A DNA stretch of 64,000 bases from Aquabacterium sp. OR-4 (GCF_025290835.2 NZ_JAOCQD020000003.1:682001-746000); one strand, 5' to 3'. Positions 34,745 through 44,895 are shown, counted from the stretch's first letter. Numbers and translations are program-made. Notes: generated by a model from the sequence alone, not told the origin.

Positions 34745-36118
34745 ATGAGCGTCAGCGCCCCGAATGCCAGTGCGGCGGCCAGCCCCGCGGCGGCCGGCCT
34801 GCCCAAGCCCCACCTGTCGTTCTGGCAGGTGCTGAACATGAATGTCGGCTTCTTCGGCATCCAGTTCAGCTTCGGGCTGCAGCAAAGCAACATGAGCCCG
34901 ATCTACCAGTACCTGGGCGCCGATGAAGCCAGCCTGCCGCTGCTGTGGCTGGCTGGCCCGGTCACCGGTCTGGTGGTGCAGCCCATCATCGGCGCGATGA
35001 GCGACCGCACCGACAGCCGCTGGGGCCGCCGCACGCCCTACTTCCTGATCGGCGCGCTGCTGTGCAGCCTGGGCCTGCTGCTGATGCCCTTCAGCCCGGC
35101 GCTGTGGTTCGCGGCCTCGCTGCTGTGGATCCTGGATGCGGCCAACAACGTCACCATGGAGCCCTACCGCGCCTACGTGAGCGACCGCCTGCCGCCGCAG
35201 CAGCACTCGATCGGCTTTCTGAGCCAGAGCGCCTTCACCGGCCTGGCGCAGACCCTGGCCTACCTGGCCCCCAGCCTGCTGGTGTGGCTGGGCATGAACA
35301 AGGACGCGGTCAACGGCAACAACATCCCCCACATCACCATCGCGGCCTTCCTGATCGGTGCGGTGTTCTCGATCAGCACCGTGTGGTGGAGCGTGCGCAC
35401 CACGCCCGAGCTGCCGCTCAGCGCCGATGAGCGGGCGCGCATTCGCGCGCTGCCGCGCGGCGTGGCCGCCACCCTGGGCGAGATCTGGCAGGCCCTGCGC
35501 GAGATGCCGGCCACCATGCGCCGGCTGTGGTGGATGAAGCTGTTCCAGTGGTACGGCATGCTGTGCTACTGGATCTACATCGTGCCGGCGCTGGCCAGCA
35601 GCATGTTCGGCACGCGCGACGCGGCCTCGGTGGGCTTTCGCGATGCCGGGCTGCTGAACGGCCAGATCGGCGGCTTCTACAACGCCGTGGCCTGTGTGGC
35701 GGCCTTTGCCATGGTGCCGTTCACGCGGCGCCTGGGCGCCCAGCGTGTGCACGCCTTCTGCCTGGTGGCGGCGGGCATCGGCATGTGGGCCATTCCGGCC
35801 ATCCGCGACAAGGCGCTGCTGTTCGTGCCGATGCTGGGCGTGGGCCTGGCCTGGGCCAGCATCATGGGCAATCCGTATGTGCTGCTGGCCGGCAGCATTC
35901 CGCCCGAGCGGGCGGGCGTCTACATGGGCATCTTCAACATGTTCATCGTGCTGCCCATGATCCTGCAGATGCTGACCCTGCCGCTGTACTACCAGTCGCT
36001 GCTGGGCGGCCAGCCCGAGAACGTGATCCGCCTGGCCGGCACGCTGCTGATCGCAGCCGCCGTGGCCGTGCTCTTCGTGCCCGGCCGCGCGGCCGGCGCC
36101 ACCCACTCCAACACCTGA
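34745..36118 (+). CDS. MFS transporter, SLC45/sucrose-maltose type
   Basis: A 457-residue inner-membrane transporter with start ATG at 34745. It has about 12 hydrophobic helices. The motifs [25 protein letters not shown] and [20 protein letters not shown] mark the glycoside-pentoside-hexuronide/SLC45-like group that carries sucrose or maltose. It is 5 bp upstream of a sucrose phosphorylase gene in an apparent operon, so sucrose (or a related glucoside) is the likely cargo. A LacI-type operator precedes it. Confidence 0.9.
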   Translation: MSVSAPNASAAASPAAAGLPKPHLSFWQVLNMNVGFFGIQFSFGLQQSNMSPIYQYLGADEASLPLLWLAGPVTGLVVQPIIGAMSDRTDSRWGRRTPYFLIGALLCSLGLLLMPFSPALWFAASLLWILDAANNVTMEPYRAYVSDRLPPQQHSIGFLSQSAFTGLAQTLAYLAPSLLVWLGMNKDAVNGNNIPHITIAAFLIGAVFSISTVWWSVRTTPELPLSADERARIRALPRGVAATLGEIWQALREMPATMRRLWWMKLFQWYGMLCYWIYIVPALASSMFGTRDAASVGFRDAGLLNGQIGGFYNAVACVAAFAMVPFTRRLGAQRVHAFCLVAAGIGMWAIPAIRDKALLFVPMLGVGLAWASIMGNPYVLLAGSIPPERAGVYMGIFNMFIVLPMILQMLTLPLYYQSLLGGQPENVIRLAGTLLIAAAVAVLFVPGRAAGATHSNT

Positions 36119-36123
36119 ATCCG

Positions 36124-37722
36124 ATGAAGAACCAGGTTCAACTGATCAGCTATGTCGACCGCCTCGGCGGCGGCAACATCGCGGCGCTGCAGGCCTTGCT
36201 GCGCGGCCCGCTGCAAGGCCTGTTTGGCGGCGTGCACCTGCTGCCCTTCTATCACCCGATCGACGGCTCGGATGCCGGCTTCGACCCGATCGACCACACC
36301 CGGGTCGACGCCCGGCTGGGCGACTGGGCCAGCGTGTCGGCCCTGACGCAGGACGTGGACGTGATGGCCGACGTGATCGTCAACCACATGTCGAGCCAGT
36401 CGCCGCAGTTTCTCGACTACTCGGCGCGGGGCAGCGAATCGGCCCACGACGGCCTGTTTCTCACGCTGGACGCGGTGTTTCCGCAGGGCGCCACCGAGCG
36501 CGATCTGCTGGCCATCTACCGCCCGCGGCCCGGCCTGCCCTTCACGATGGCCACGCTGGGCAATGGCCAGCGCCGGCTGCTGTGGACCACCTTCACCGCG
36601 CAGCAGGTCGACATCGACGTGCAGCACCCGCAGGGCCGGGCCTACCTCAGCGGCATCCTGCGCACGCTGGCCGCGGCCGGCATCCGCATGGTGCGGCTGG
36701 ACGCGGTGGGCTATGCCATCAAGAAGGCCGGCGCCAGCTGCTTCATGATGCCGGAGACCTTTGCCTTCATCGACGCCTTCGCGGCCGAGGCGCGGGCGCT
36801 GGGCATCGAGGTGCTGGTCGAGATCCACGCCTACCACCGGCGGCAGATCGAGATCGCCGAGCGGGTTGACTGGGTGTACGACTTCGCGCTGCCGCCGCTG
36901 GCGCTGCATGCGCTGTTTTTTGGCAGCGCGGCGCCGCTCAAGCGCTGGATCGCGATCCGGCCGAACAATGCGCTCACGGTGCTCGACACGCACGACGGCA
37001 TCGGCGTGATCGACATCGGCGCCGACGTGGCCGACCGGGCCGGCTCGCCCGGCCTGGTGCCACCGGCCGAGCTGGATCTGCTGGTGGAGCTGATCCACGA
37101 GAACAGCGGGGGCCAGAGCCGCCAGGCCACCGGCGCGGCAGCCAGCAACCTCGACCTGTACCAGGTGAACTGCAGCTTCTACGACGCCCTGGGCCGCGAC
37201 GACGCGGCCTATCTGGCGGCGCGGGCCATCCAGTTCTGGCTGCCCGGCGTGCCGCAGGTGTACTACGTGGGCCTGCTGGCCGGCCACAACGACATGGCCT
37301 TGCTGGCGCGCAGCGGCGTGGGCCGCGACATCAACCGCCACCACTACAGCGCAGACGAGATTGCGGCCGACCTGCAGCGCCCGGTGGTGCGTGCGCTGTG
37401 CGGGCTGATCCGCCTGCGCAACAGCCACCCGGCCTTTGGCGGCGAGTTCGTGCTCGAGCCCAGCCCCGACGACCGCCTGCTGCTGGCCTGGCAGCACCAA
37501 ACCGCCGATGGCGTGCTGCACGAGGCGCGGCTGGCGGTGGACCTGGTCGAACGCGTGGCGCTGCTGGAGTACAGCCTGCCTGTTGCGCCTGTTGCGCCTG
37601 TTGCGCCTGTTGCGCCTGGGGCGCCAGGTGAACCGGTTGAAGGCGCCGCCGCTGGCCAGGCCGGGCATGCAGGCCCGCGCCGGCGCCTGCGCCTGGATGC
37701 CGCGGCCGATTTTTCTGGCTGA
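36124..37722 (+). CDS. Sucrose phosphorylase (GH13_18 family)
   Basis: A 532-residue GH13 enzyme with start ATG at 36124 (MKNQVQLISYVDRLGGG, the family signature). The catalytic nucleophile Asp is in MVRLDAVGY, the acid/base Glu in LVEIHAYH and the stabiliser Asp in VLDTHDGIG. It converts sucrose and phosphate to glucose 1-phosphate and fructose in the cytoplasm. The closely related glucosylglycerate or sucrose-6-phosphate phosphorylases cannot be excluded. The C-terminal region carries an unusual PVA repeat and a proline/glycine-rich tail beyond typical length. It follows the MFS gene by 5 bp. Confidence 0.88.
   Translation: MKNQVQLISYVDRLGGGNIAALQALLRGPLQGLFGGVHLLPFYHPIDGSDAGFDPIDHTRVDARLGDWASVSALTQDVDVMADVIVNHMSSQSPQFLDYSARGSESAHDGLFLTLDAVFPQGATERDLLAIYRPRPGLPFTMATLGNGQRRLLWTTFTAQQVDIDVQHPQGRAYLSGILRTLAAAGIRMVRLDAVGYAIKKAGASCFMMPETFAFIDAFAAEARALGIEVLVEIHAYHRRQIEIAERVDWVYDFALPPLALHALFFGSAAPLKRWIAIRPNNALTVLDTHDGIGVIDIGADVADRAGSPGLVPPAELDLLVELIHENSGGQSRQATGAAASNLDLYQVNCSFYDALGRDDAAYLAARAIQFWLPGVPQVYYVGLLAGHNDMALLARSGVGRDINRHHYSADEIAADLQRPVVRALCGLIRLRNSHPAFGGEFVLEPSPDDRLLLAWQHQTADGVLHEARLAVDLVERVALLEYSLPVAPVAPVAPVAPGAPGEPVEGAAAGQAGHAGPRRRLRLDAAADFSG
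37582..37617. repeat. 9-bp in-frame tandem repeat in the phosphorylase gene
   Basis: Four exact copies of GTTGCGCCT encode (VAP)4 in the C-terminal domain. Slippage changes length without frameshift. Confidence 0.95.
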
Positions 37723-37726
37723 CGAT

Positions 37727-37737
37727 GCAATCGTTGC
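37727..37737. promoter_or_regulatory. Weak LacI-type half-palindrome
   Basis: GCAATCGTTGC, a shorter odd-spaced version of the GCAATCGATTGC site, follows the phosphorylase stop. It may be an auxiliary operator for the receptor promoter. Confidence 0.4.
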
Positions 37738-37806
37738 CATCCCGCAACGTGATGACTCGGTCAAACCCTTCGGGAGACTTTGATTTTCAGGGTTTCGCCG
37801 GATAAC

Positions 37807-37818
37807 GCAATCGATTGC
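37807..37818. promoter_or_regulatory. LacI-type operator upstream of TonB receptor
   Basis: GCAATCGATTGC is a perfect 12-bp palindrome centred on CG, followed by ACGCGATGCAATCC. It lies about 90 bp before the receptor start and shares the GCAA..TTGC half-sites with the site at 34659. This suggests one regulator for the sucrose genes. Confidence 0.65.
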
Positions 37819-37904
37819 AACGCGATGCAATCCAACCCGACACGCCATGATTCAGGGGTGCGCGCCGCCGGCCCCGATGCCCACCACCCACAGGAGACAA
37901 GACC

Positions 37905-40214
37905 ATGAACCCCCGTGCCCTTTCGCTTCGCCCCGTGGCCGCTGCAGCCGCCACCGTGGCCGCCAGCCTGTGCCTGATGCCGGCGCTGGCCCAGGCCCAG
38001 CAGGCCGCAGCGGCCAGTGGCGCCGCGGCCGGTGACGGCCTCAAGCTCGACAGCGTGGTGATCACCGGCACCTCGACCGCGCGCACGAAGATGAAGCAGT
38101 CGGTGTCGCTGTCCACCCTCGACGGCGACTCGCTGCAAAACACCGTGGCCGCCAGCGCCACCGATGTGCTGCGCACCGTGCCCGGCCTGCGCGCCGAGTC
38201 GAGCGGTGGTGAGGGCAATGCCAACCTGGGCGTGCGTGGCCTGCCCATGAGCGACGGCGGCGGCCGCTATGTGCAACTGCAGGAAGACGGCCTGCCGGTG
38301 CTGCTGATCGGCGACATGTCGTTCGCCACCGCCGACCAGTTCGTGCGTGCCGATTTCATGACCGACGGCGTCGATGTGATCCGCGGCGGCTCGTCGTCAA
38401 CTTTGGCCACCAATGCACCCGGGGCCATCGTCAACTTCCGCAGCAAGACCGGCAAGGCCGCCGGCGGTGCGCTGGGCTTCTCGACCGGGCTCGACCACCG
38501 CCAGATGCGGCTCGACTTTGCCTACGGCGGCAAGCTGGGCGATGGCCTGACGTTTCAGATGGGCGGCTTCTACCGCCATGGCGAAGGCCCGCGCAACACC
38601 GACGTGACGCTCGAGAACGGCGGCCAGTTCCGCGCCAACCTCACCAAGGACCTGGGCCAGGGCAGCTACCTGCGCGTCAACTTCAAGAGCCTGCATGACA
38701 AGACCCCCACCTACCTGCCGGTGCCGGTGGTGGCCAATGGCAGCAGGATCGAGACGATTGCCGGTGTCGATCCGCGCCAGGCCTTCTTCGTGAACAGCAA
38801 GTTCGCCAGCGATGTGGTGGTCGACAAGAACGGCAACCGCGTGGCCACCAACCCGGCCGACGGTCTGCAGGTGAAAGTGGATTCGATCGGCCTCGAAGGC
38901 CAGTTCAACCTGGGCGGCGGGCTGCAGATCACCGAGCGCTTTCGCAAGAGCGCGATCAGCGGCCGCTTCATCGGCGTGTTTCCGGCAGGCAGCCAGCCGG
39001 CCGACTATGCGGGCACGGCCAAGGTGTTCTCGGCGCACATCTTCAACACCTCGCTCGACGACATGGGCAATGTGTTCAACGACCTGCGCATCAGCAAGGA
39101 GCTGGCGCTGGCGGCCGGCAGCAAGCTCACGCTGGTGGGCGGCTTGTTCAACGGCCAGCAGAACGTGGGCCAGACCTGGTACTGGAACCGCTACAACATC
39201 GGCCTCGGCGGCGATGGCGCGGGCGTCTACAACAACGCCGGCGCCGCCAGCACCGGCGCGGTGGGCGATGCCACCACCACCTGGGGCGGCTGCTGCTTTC
39301 GCAACATCGACGTGCGCGTGACCGCCACCGCGCCCTACGCCGCCCTCACCTTCGAGCAGGGCCCGCTGAGCATCGACGCCAGCGTGCGCCACGACCGGCA
39401 ACAGGGCAGCGGCACGCAGAAGTTCGGCAGCGCCACCACAGGCACCTGGAACCCGGCGCGGCTCAACGCCATCGGCTGGCGCAGCGACGCCACCTCGTAC
39501 TCGGTGGGCGCCAACTACGAGCTGCAGCGCAACCTGGCGCTGTTTGCCCGCGCCAGCCACGGCGCCTCGTGGAAGTCGCCCGACCGCGTGGTGTGGGACC
39601 TGGACGTGGACAGCGGCAAGGCGCCCTACCCGCTCAACGAGATCGACCAGGTCGAGGCCGGCGTCAAGTACCGCGGCCAGGGCTTCTCGGCCTTCGTCAC
39701 CGCCTTCTTCGCCAAGACCCGTGAAGGCGCCGGCTACGAGCTGACCACCCAGACGGTGAAGAACAACTCGTACGAGTCCAAGGGCATCGAGGCCGAGTTC
39801 TCCACCCAGATCGGCCCGGTGCGCCTGATCGGCGGCGCCACGCTCACCGATGCGCAGATCACCTCGGGCAGCAACATGGGCAAGACCCCGCGGCGCCAGG
39901 CCAGGCTGGTGTACCAGCTGTCGCCCAGCTACGTGATCGGGCCGGTCGAGTTGGGGGCCAGCATCGTGGGCACCACCAAGAGCCATGCGCAGGACGACAA
40001 CGTGGTGGTGCTGCCGGGCTATGCCACGGTCAACACCTACCTGAACTACGAGCTGCGCGAGAACCTCACGCTGCAGCTGGGCGTGAACAACCTGTTCAAC
40101 ACCCTGGCCTACACCGAGGCCGAGGGCCAGAACAACCTGGGCACCAACCCGCTGTACATCGCCCGCGCCATCAACGGCCGCAGCGCCAAGCTGGCGGTGC
40201 GCTACAGCTTCTGA
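37905..40214 (+). CDS. TonB-dependent receptor
   Basis: A 769-residue outer-membrane receptor with ATG 37905 after AGGAG. A signal peptide ends near LAQAQQA. The plug domain (~45-165) includes DSVVITGTSTARTKMKQS and IRGGSSSTLATNAPGAIVNF. A 22-strand beta-barrel follows, ending AKLAVRYSF with the C-terminal aromatic typical of Omp85-inserted barrels. Flanked by a sucrose transporter, phosphorylase and LacI regulator, it probably imports sucrose or an oligosaccharide across the outer membrane. TonB and ExbBD are not local. Confidence 0.93.
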   Translation: MNPRALSLRPVAAAAATVAASLCLMPALAQAQQAAAASGAAAGDGLKLDSVVITGTSTARTKMKQSVSLSTLDGDSLQNTVAASATDVLRTVPGLRAESSGGEGNANLGVRGLPMSDGGGRYVQLQEDGLPVLLIGDMSFATADQFVRADFMTDGVDVIRGGSSSTLATNAPGAIVNFRSKTGKAAGGALGFSTGLDHRQMRLDFAYGGKLGDGLTFQMGGFYRHGEGPRNTDVTLENGGQFRANLTKDLGQGSYLRVNFKSLHDKTPTYLPVPVVANGSRIETIAGVDPRQAFFVNSKFASDVVVDKNGNRVATNPADGLQVKVDSIGLEGQFNLGGGLQITERFRKSAISGRFIGVFPAGSQPADYAGTAKVFSAHIFNTSLDDMGNVFNDLRISKELALAAGSKLTLVGGLFNGQQNVGQTWYWNRYNIGLGGDGAGVYNNAGAASTGAVGDATTTWGGCCFRNIDVRVTATAPYAALTFEQGPLSIDASVRHDRQQGSGTQKFGSATTGTWNPARLNAIGWRSDATSYSVGANYELQRNLALFARASHGASWKSPDRVVWDLDVDSGKAPYPLNEIDQVEAGVKYRGQGFSAFVTAFFAKTREGAGYELTTQTVKNNSYESKGIEAEFSTQIGPVRLIGGATLTDAQITSGSNMGKTPRRQARLVYQLSPSYVIGPVELGASIVGTTKSHAQDDNVVVLPGYATVNTYLNYELRENLTLQLGVNNLFNTLAYTEAEGQNNLGTNPLYIARAINGRSAKLAVRYSF

Positions 40215-41371
40215 GCGGGCCCGGCCACCGGCGCCGGTGCCGGCGCCGGTGGCTGCGCGGAGGATGACGCCGGTGTTTGCGCTTGCGCCGGCGCGCCGCA
40301 GGACTGCCGCTGCACCAGGTGCGGCACCAGCTGCGGCACCAGCTGCGGCACCCGATCGGGCGCCAGCGCCGCGCTGGCGCCGCTGTCGCCCATCTGGGCG
40401 CGCAGCAGGCTCAGGGCCTGGGCGCCGTGGCCCTGCGGATCGGAATGCACCGTGGTCAGCGGCGGTGTGGCAAAGGCGGCCAGCGGAATGTCGTCGTAGC
40501 CCACCACCGCCACGTCCTGCGGCACGCGCAGGCCGGCCTGCTGGATGGCCTGCAGCGCGCCGAAGGCGATGGTGTCGTTGCCGGCAAACAGCGCCGTGAT
40601 GCCCGGCCGCCGCGCCAGCAGCGCCCGCGTGGCGCGCCAGCCGCTCTCGGCGCTGAAGTCGCCGCGCGCCAGCCAGTGCGCCGGGGCGTCGATGCCGTGC
40701 TGTGCCAGCGCGTTGCGCCAGCCGGCCTCGCGCTGCGCCGCGGCATGGAACTCGGTGGACGCATAGTTGACGAAGCCGATCGCCCGATGGCCCAGCCCGA
40801 TCAGGTGCTGCACCGCCAGCTGGGCCGATTGCGCCGTGTCGTCGCCCATGGCGTGGCGCGGTGATACCTCGGGCAGGCCGCAGCCCAGCACCACCAGCGG
40901 CAGGCCGGATTCGATCAGCTGCTGCACATGCGCCAGCTCGGCCGTGCGCAGGTGCGCCAGGATCAGGCCGTCGATGCGGCGGCTGCGCACCAGCTGCACA
41001 AAGTCGCCCGGCTCGCGCCCCGCCCCCTCGGTGGATTCGATCAGCAGCCGCAGGCCATGCTGGTGGCACTGGGCGTTGATGCTGGCCAGCAGCTGCGCCA
41101 GAAACGCATCCACATGCAGGTGCGCCAGGCTGGGCAGCACCAGGGCCACGGTGCCGGTGGCGCCGCCGGCCAGCATGCGCGCGGCGGCATGCGGCTCGTA
41201 GCCCAGCTCGCGCGCGGCCTGCAGCACCCGCTGGCAGGTGGCCTGGCTGATGCCGCGGTCGGTGATGCCGTTGAGCACGAAGGACACCGTGGTGCGCGAC
41301 ACCTGGGCACGCTGGGCCACATCGGCGCTGGTGGGCCCGCGGTTCAGGCCGGTGCGTTGGCTGCGATTCAT
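40202..41371 (-). CDS. LacI family transcriptional regulator (sucrose module)
   Basis: A 389-residue repressor with start ATG at 41371. The N-terminal helix-turn-helix TSADVAQRAQVSRTTVSFVLNG and hinge (ELGYEPHAAARML) precede a periplasmic-binding-like ligand domain (GTVALVLPSLAHLHVDAFLAQ through AVVGYDDIPLAAFATPPLTTV). The C-terminus has an extra Ala/Pro-rich tail of ~45 residues. It is convergent with the receptor gene, overlapping its stop by 13 bp. It probably binds the CG-centred palindromes at 34659 and 37807 and is induced by sucrose or a product. Confidence 0.92.
   Translation of the reverse strand: MNRSQRTGLNRGPTSADVAQRAQVSRTTVSFVLNGITDRGISQATCQRVLQAARELGYEPHAAARMLAGGATGTVALVLPSLAHLHVDAFLAQLLASINAQCHQHGLRLLIESTEGAGREPGDFVQLVRSRRIDGLILAHLRTAELAHVQQLIESGLPLVVLGCGLPEVSPRHAMGDDTAQSAQLAVQHLIGLGHRAIGFVNYASTEFHAAAQREAGWRNALAQHGIDAPAHWLARGDFSAESGWRATRALLARRPGITALFAGNDTIAFGALQAIQQAGLRVPQDVAVVGYDDIPLAAFATPPLTTVHSDPQGHGAQALSLLRAQMGDSGASAALAPDRVPQLVPQLVPHLVQRQSCGAPAQAQTPASSSAQPPAPAPAPVAGPAQKL
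40225..40252. terminator. Strong hairpin at the convergent receptor/LacI ends
   Basis: CCACCGGCGCCGG and its perfect complement are separated by two bases just after the receptor stop and inside the 3' end of the LacI gene. It is the likely terminator of the receptor transcript. Confidence 0.6.
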
Positions 41372-41373
41372 TG

Positions 41374-41434
41374 AGGGTTAACCCTTAAACCTAACACGCG
41401 TTAGCTTTTTTACGATGCGACTAACGCGCTTTAG
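41374..41434. promoter_or_regulatory. Triple palindrome block between LacI and galT
   Basis: AGGGTTAACCCT (41374-41385) is a perfect palindrome. CTAACACGCGTTAG (41391-41404) and CTAACGCGCTTTAG (41421-41434) are near-palindromes sharing CTAA half-sites. They lie between divergent lacI and galT and are likely operators. Their sequence differs from the sucrose operators, so a different regulator, such as the second LacI at 43888, may act here. Confidence 0.6.
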
Positions 41435-41477
41435 ATTCAGTGTAGCGCGAGGTTTCTGGCCTTCTCCGAGATCACCC

Positions 41478-42599
41478 GTGACCCCAGCGTTCAACCCCGC
41501 CGAGCATCCGCACCGCCGGCTCAACCCGCTCACCGGCCGCTGGGTGCTGGTGTCGCCCCACCGCGCCAAGCGGCCCTGGCAGGGCCAGCAGGAGCCGCTG
41601 GACGCCACCGCCCGCCCGGCGCACGACCCCGACTGCTACCTGTGCGCCGGCAACGCCCGCATCACCGGCCAGCGCAATCCGCCCTACACCGGCACCTTCG
41701 TCTTCGACAACGACTTTGCCGCGCTCACCGCGGACGAGCTGGGGCCGGCCACCGGGGCCGAGCCTGAAGCCGCTGCGGCGTCAGGCAGCCTGTTCACCAC
41801 CGCGCCGGCGCGCGGCCTCAGCCGGGTGATCTGCTTCTCGCCCGACCACGGCCGCACCCTGCCCGAGCTGCCGCTGCCGGCCATCCGCGGCGTCATCGAC
41901 ACCTGGTGCGCGCAGACCGCCGAGCTGGGCCGCCAATGGCGCTGGGTGCAGGTGTTCGAGAACAAGGGCGCGATGATGGGTTGCAGCAACCCGCATCCGC
42001 ACGGCCAGGTGTGGGCCTGCGACTTCGTGCCCGAAGAGCCGGCGCTCGAAGACGCCCACCAGCGCGCCTGGCAGCAGCAGCATGGCCGCGTGATGCTGGC
42101 CGAGCTGGCCGCGCGCGAGGCCGCACTGGGCACCCGCGTGGTGGTGAAGACGCCGCTGTGGCTGGCCATCGTGCCGCACTGGGCCACCTGGCCGTTCGAG
42201 ACCCTGCTGCTGCCGCGCTTTGCCGTGCAGCGCCTGCCCCAGCTCGATGAGGCCCAGCGTGCCGACCTGGCCGTGGCGCTGAAGGAGCTCACCGCGCGCT
42301 ACGACAACCTGTTCGGCTGCTCGTTCCCGTACTCGATGGGCTGGCACGGCGCGCCGTTCGACCCCGCGGCCCCAGCCGCCGGCGGCAGCGGCGCCGCGCC
42401 GGGCGATGTGTCGCACTGGCAGCTGCACGCCCACTTCTACCCGCCGCTGCTGCGCTCGGCCACGGTGCGCAAGTTCATGGTCGGCTTCGAGATGCTGGCC
42501 GAGGCGCAGCGCGACCTCACGCCCGAGCAGGCCGCCGAGCGCCTGCGCGCCGTGCCCGCCCGCCACTACCTTGACCCCCTGCCCGCCAGCCCGGACTGA
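41478..42599 (+). CDS. galT: Galactose-1-phosphate uridylyltransferase
   Basis: A 373-residue enzyme. GTG 41478 is preferred because the upstream in-frame ATG at 41415 would put an operator palindrome inside the coding region. It has [23 protein letters not shown] at the N-terminus and the active-site His-Pro-His in [14 protein letters not shown]. Zinc-site cysteines appear in CYLCAGN. It exchanges UMP between UDP-glucose and galactose 1-phosphate (Leloir pathway). galK starts 4 bp after it. Confidence 0.92.
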   Translation: MTPAFNPAEHPHRRLNPLTGRWVLVSPHRAKRPWQGQQEPLDATARPAHDPDCYLCAGNARITGQRNPPYTGTFVFDNDFAALTADELGPATGAEPEAAAASGSLFTTAPARGLSRVICFSPDHGRTLPELPLPAIRGVIDTWCAQTAELGRQWRWVQVFENKGAMMGCSNPHPHGQVWACDFVPEEPALEDAHQRAWQQQHGRVMLAELAAREAALGTRVVVKTPLWLAIVPHWATWPFETLLLPRFAVQRLPQLDEAQRADLAVALKELTARYDNLFGCSFPYSMGWHGAPFDPAAPAAGGSGAAPGDVSHWQLHAHFYPPLLRSATVRKFMVGFEMLAEAQRDLTPEQAAERLRAVPARHYLDPLPASPD

Positions 42600-42603
42600 C
42601 GCC

Positions 42604-43782
42604 ATGACCTCCCTGATCGATGCCGACCTGCGCCAGCGCGTGCTGCGCAGTTTTGAGTCCAGCTTCGGCCACGCCCCGAGCGCACTGGTGCAGGCCCCGG
42701 GCCGCGTCAACCTGATCGGTGAGCACACCGACTACAACGGCGGCTTCGTGCTGCCCTGCGCCATCGACCGCCAGACCCTGGTGGCCCTGCGCCCGCGTGC
42801 CGACCGCCAGGTGCTGGTGGTGGCGGCCGACCGCCAGGGCGCGCGTGATGGCTTCTCGCTGGACGAGCCCATTGGCCACCGCGCCGACGCCAGCTGGAGC
42901 CACTACGTCCGCGGCATGGTGCAGGTGATGCTGGCCCACGGCCTGCCGCTGCAGGGCATGGAGCTGGCCATTGCCGGCAACGTGCCGCAGGGGGCGGGGC
43001 TGTCGTCGTCGGCCTCGCTCGAGGTGGCGGTGGGCCAGGCCTTCAAGACCGCGCAGGGCCTCGACGAGCTGCCGCCCACGCTGCTGGCCCAGCTGGCGCA
43101 GCGCGCCGAGAACGAGTTTGTCGGCATCCGCTGCGGCATCATGGACCAGCTGATCTCGGCCCGCGGCGAGCGCGAGCATGCGCTGCTGATCGATTGCCGC
43201 TCGCTGCAGGCCCGCGCCGTGCCCCTGCCCGCCGGCGTGGCGGTGATGATCGTGCACAGCCGCGTGCGTCGCGGCCTGGTGGACAGCGAGTACAACACCC
43301 GGCGCCAGCAGTGCGAGGCCGCGGCCGCCCACTTTGGCGTGCCGGCGCTGCGCGACGTGGGCCTGGCCCAGCTTGACGACCCGGCTGCCACCGCCGGGCT
43401 GGACGGCGTGGTGCTGCGCCGCGCGCGCCACATCGTGAGCGACAGCGCGCGCACCGTGGCCGCCGCCCAGGCGCTGGCGGCCGGTGATCTGCAGGCCATG
43501 GGCCGGTTGATGGCGGCTTCGCATGTCTCGATGCGCGACGACTTCGAGATCACCCATCCGGCGGTGGACGAGCTGGTGGCCATCCTGCAGCAGGCCATCG
43601 GCGCCGAGGGCGGCGCACGCATGACCGGCGGCGGCTTTGGCGGCTGCGCCGTGGCCCTGCTGCCCGAGGCCCGCGTGGCCGCCGCCACCGAGGCGGTGCG
43701 CAGCCACTACCGCTCGCCCGAGGGCGAGCCGGGCACGGTGTGGGTGTGCCGGGCGGCCGACGGCGCTTCAGCCGTGGCCTGA
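42604..43782 (+). CDS. galK: Galactokinase
   Basis: A 392-residue GHMP kinase with start ATG at 42604. It has the galactokinase signature [21 protein letters not shown], the ATP-binding [17 protein letters not shown] and the C-terminal [13 protein letters not shown]. It phosphorylates galactose to galactose 1-phosphate, the substrate of GalT encoded directly upstream. galE and galM are not in the window, so UDP-galactose epimerase must be elsewhere. Confidence 0.95.
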   Translation: MTSLIDADLRQRVLRSFESSFGHAPSALVQAPGRVNLIGEHTDYNGGFVLPCAIDRQTLVALRPRADRQVLVVAADRQGARDGFSLDEPIGHRADASWSHYVRGMVQVMLAHGLPLQGMELAIAGNVPQGAGLSSSASLEVAVGQAFKTAQGLDELPPTLLAQLAQRAENEFVGIRCGIMDQLISARGEREHALLIDCRSLQARAVPLPAGVAVMIVHSRVRRGLVDSEYNTRRQQCEAAAAHFGVPALRDVGLAQLDDPAATAGLDGVVLRRARHIVSDSARTVAAAQALAAGDLQAMGRLMAASHVSMRDDFEITHPAVDELVAILQQAIGAEGGARMTGGGFGGCAVALLPEARVAAATEAVRSHYRSPEGEPGTVWVCRAADGASAVA

Positions 43783-43800
43783 TCGCCGCCGGCGGCTCGT

Positions 43801-43842
43801 CAGCCGTTGATCGCCAGCCGTTGATCGCCAGCCGTTGATCGC
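43801..43842. repeat. 14-bp tandem repeat after galK
   Basis: Three exact copies of CAGCCGTTGATCGC, then two degenerate copies to about 43875, fill the gap between the convergent galK and lacI-type genes. Confidence 0.92.
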
Positions 43843-43887
43843 CTGCGGCGGCTTGGCATCCGCTGATCGCCAGCCGCTGACGCGACA

Positions 43888-44895
43888 TCAGCTGCTCTGG
43901 CGCACCACCAGCTCGGTGCGCAGCAGCCGGCTGCCCACGCGCTCACCGGCCAGCTGGGCCAGCAGGCCCTGCACCAGCAGCACGCCGGCCTCGCTGATCG
44001 GCTGGCGCACGGTGCTGATCGGCGGCTCGAAGTTGGCCGCCAGCGCGATGTCGTCGTAGCCCACCACGCGCACGTCGTCGGGCACCCGGCGGCCATGGCG
44101 GCGCAGCGCGCTGATCACGGTCATGGCCATCAGGTCGGAGGCGCAGAACACGGCGTCAAAGGCCAGCTTGTCGCGCACCAGCTGATCGACCTCGCGGCGG
44201 ATGTCGTCGGCCACAAAGGGCACCGGCCGGGCCAGTGCCGGGTCCACCGTGCGGCCGATGCGGGCATGGGCGCGCTCCCAGCCCTGCATGCGCTGGCCGA
44301 TCTCGGGCAGCTCGGGGTCGCCCATGAACAGCACGCGCTGCGCACCGCGCTCGATCAGATGGGCGGTGGCCAGCTCGCCGCCGGCGATGTTGTCGCTGCC
44401 CACCGTGGCGTACAGCTGCTGCGGCATCTGCGCGCCCCACACCACGAAGGGCACACCCTGCACGGCCATGGCATTGAGCTGGTCGTGGTGATGCCACTGG
44501 CCCACCAGCACCACGCCCGAGGCCTGGCCGGTGCGCCAGGGCCGCGCGGCTTCATCCAGATGGCCGGCATCGACGCGGGTGATCAGCATGTCGTGGCCGC
44601 GGTCGGTCAGCGCATCCGCCAAGCTGCCGATCAGGCTCAGGAAAAACGGGTCGCTCAGGTGCTGCCGGGTTTCGGGGTCGTAGGGCACGATCACCGCCAC
44701 GGTGCGGTTCTGCTTGAGCCGCAGGTTCTGCGCCCCGATGTTGATGCTGTAGTTGAGCGAACGCGCCAGCTCGGCCACGCGGGCACGGGTTTCGGCATTG
44801 ACCAGGGTGCTGTCGGACAGTGCCCGCGACACGGTGGACACCGACACGCCGGCCAGCCGCGCAATGTCGGACATCTGCACCCGTGAGGGGCGCAC
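43888..44895 (-). CDS. LacI family transcriptional regulator (second)
   Basis: A 335-residue regulator. GTG 44895 is listed; GTG/ATG codons just inside (MQMSD or MSDIARLAG) are alternatives. It has the helix-turn-helix MSDIARLAGVSVSTVSRALS, hinge ARSLNYSINIGAQNL and a sugar-binding-protein-like effector domain, TVAVIVPYDPETRQHL through VVGYDDIALAANFEPPISTV. It is convergent with galK. Targets could be the galTK operators or the epimerase gene to its left; neither is proven. Confidence 0.88.
   Translation of the reverse strand: MRPSRVQMSDIARLAGVSVSTVSRALSDSTLVNAETRARVAELARSLNYSINIGAQNLRLKQNRTVAVIVPYDPETRQHLSDPFFLSLIGSLADALTDRGHDMLITRVDAGHLDEAARPWRTGQASGVVLVGQWHHHDQLNAMAVQGVPFVVWGAQMPQQLYATVGSDNIAGGELATAHLIERGAQRVLFMGDPELPEIGQRMQGWERAHARIGRTVDPALARPVPFVADDIRREVDQLVRDKLAFDAVFCASDLMAMTVISALRRHGRRVPDDVRVVGYDDIALAANFEPPISTVRQPISEAGVLLVQGLLAQLAGERVGSRLLRTELVVRQSS

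Noticed and set aside
38397..41069. 890-codon frame antisense to the TonB receptor
   Set aside because: It is a high-GC shadow; the plus strand has complete receptor motifs and the leftward LacI gene uses a different frame.
43801..43875. Regular repeats considered as a CRISPR array
   Set aside because: The units are contiguous with no spacers. The same applies to the arrays at 13486, 61726 and 62829.
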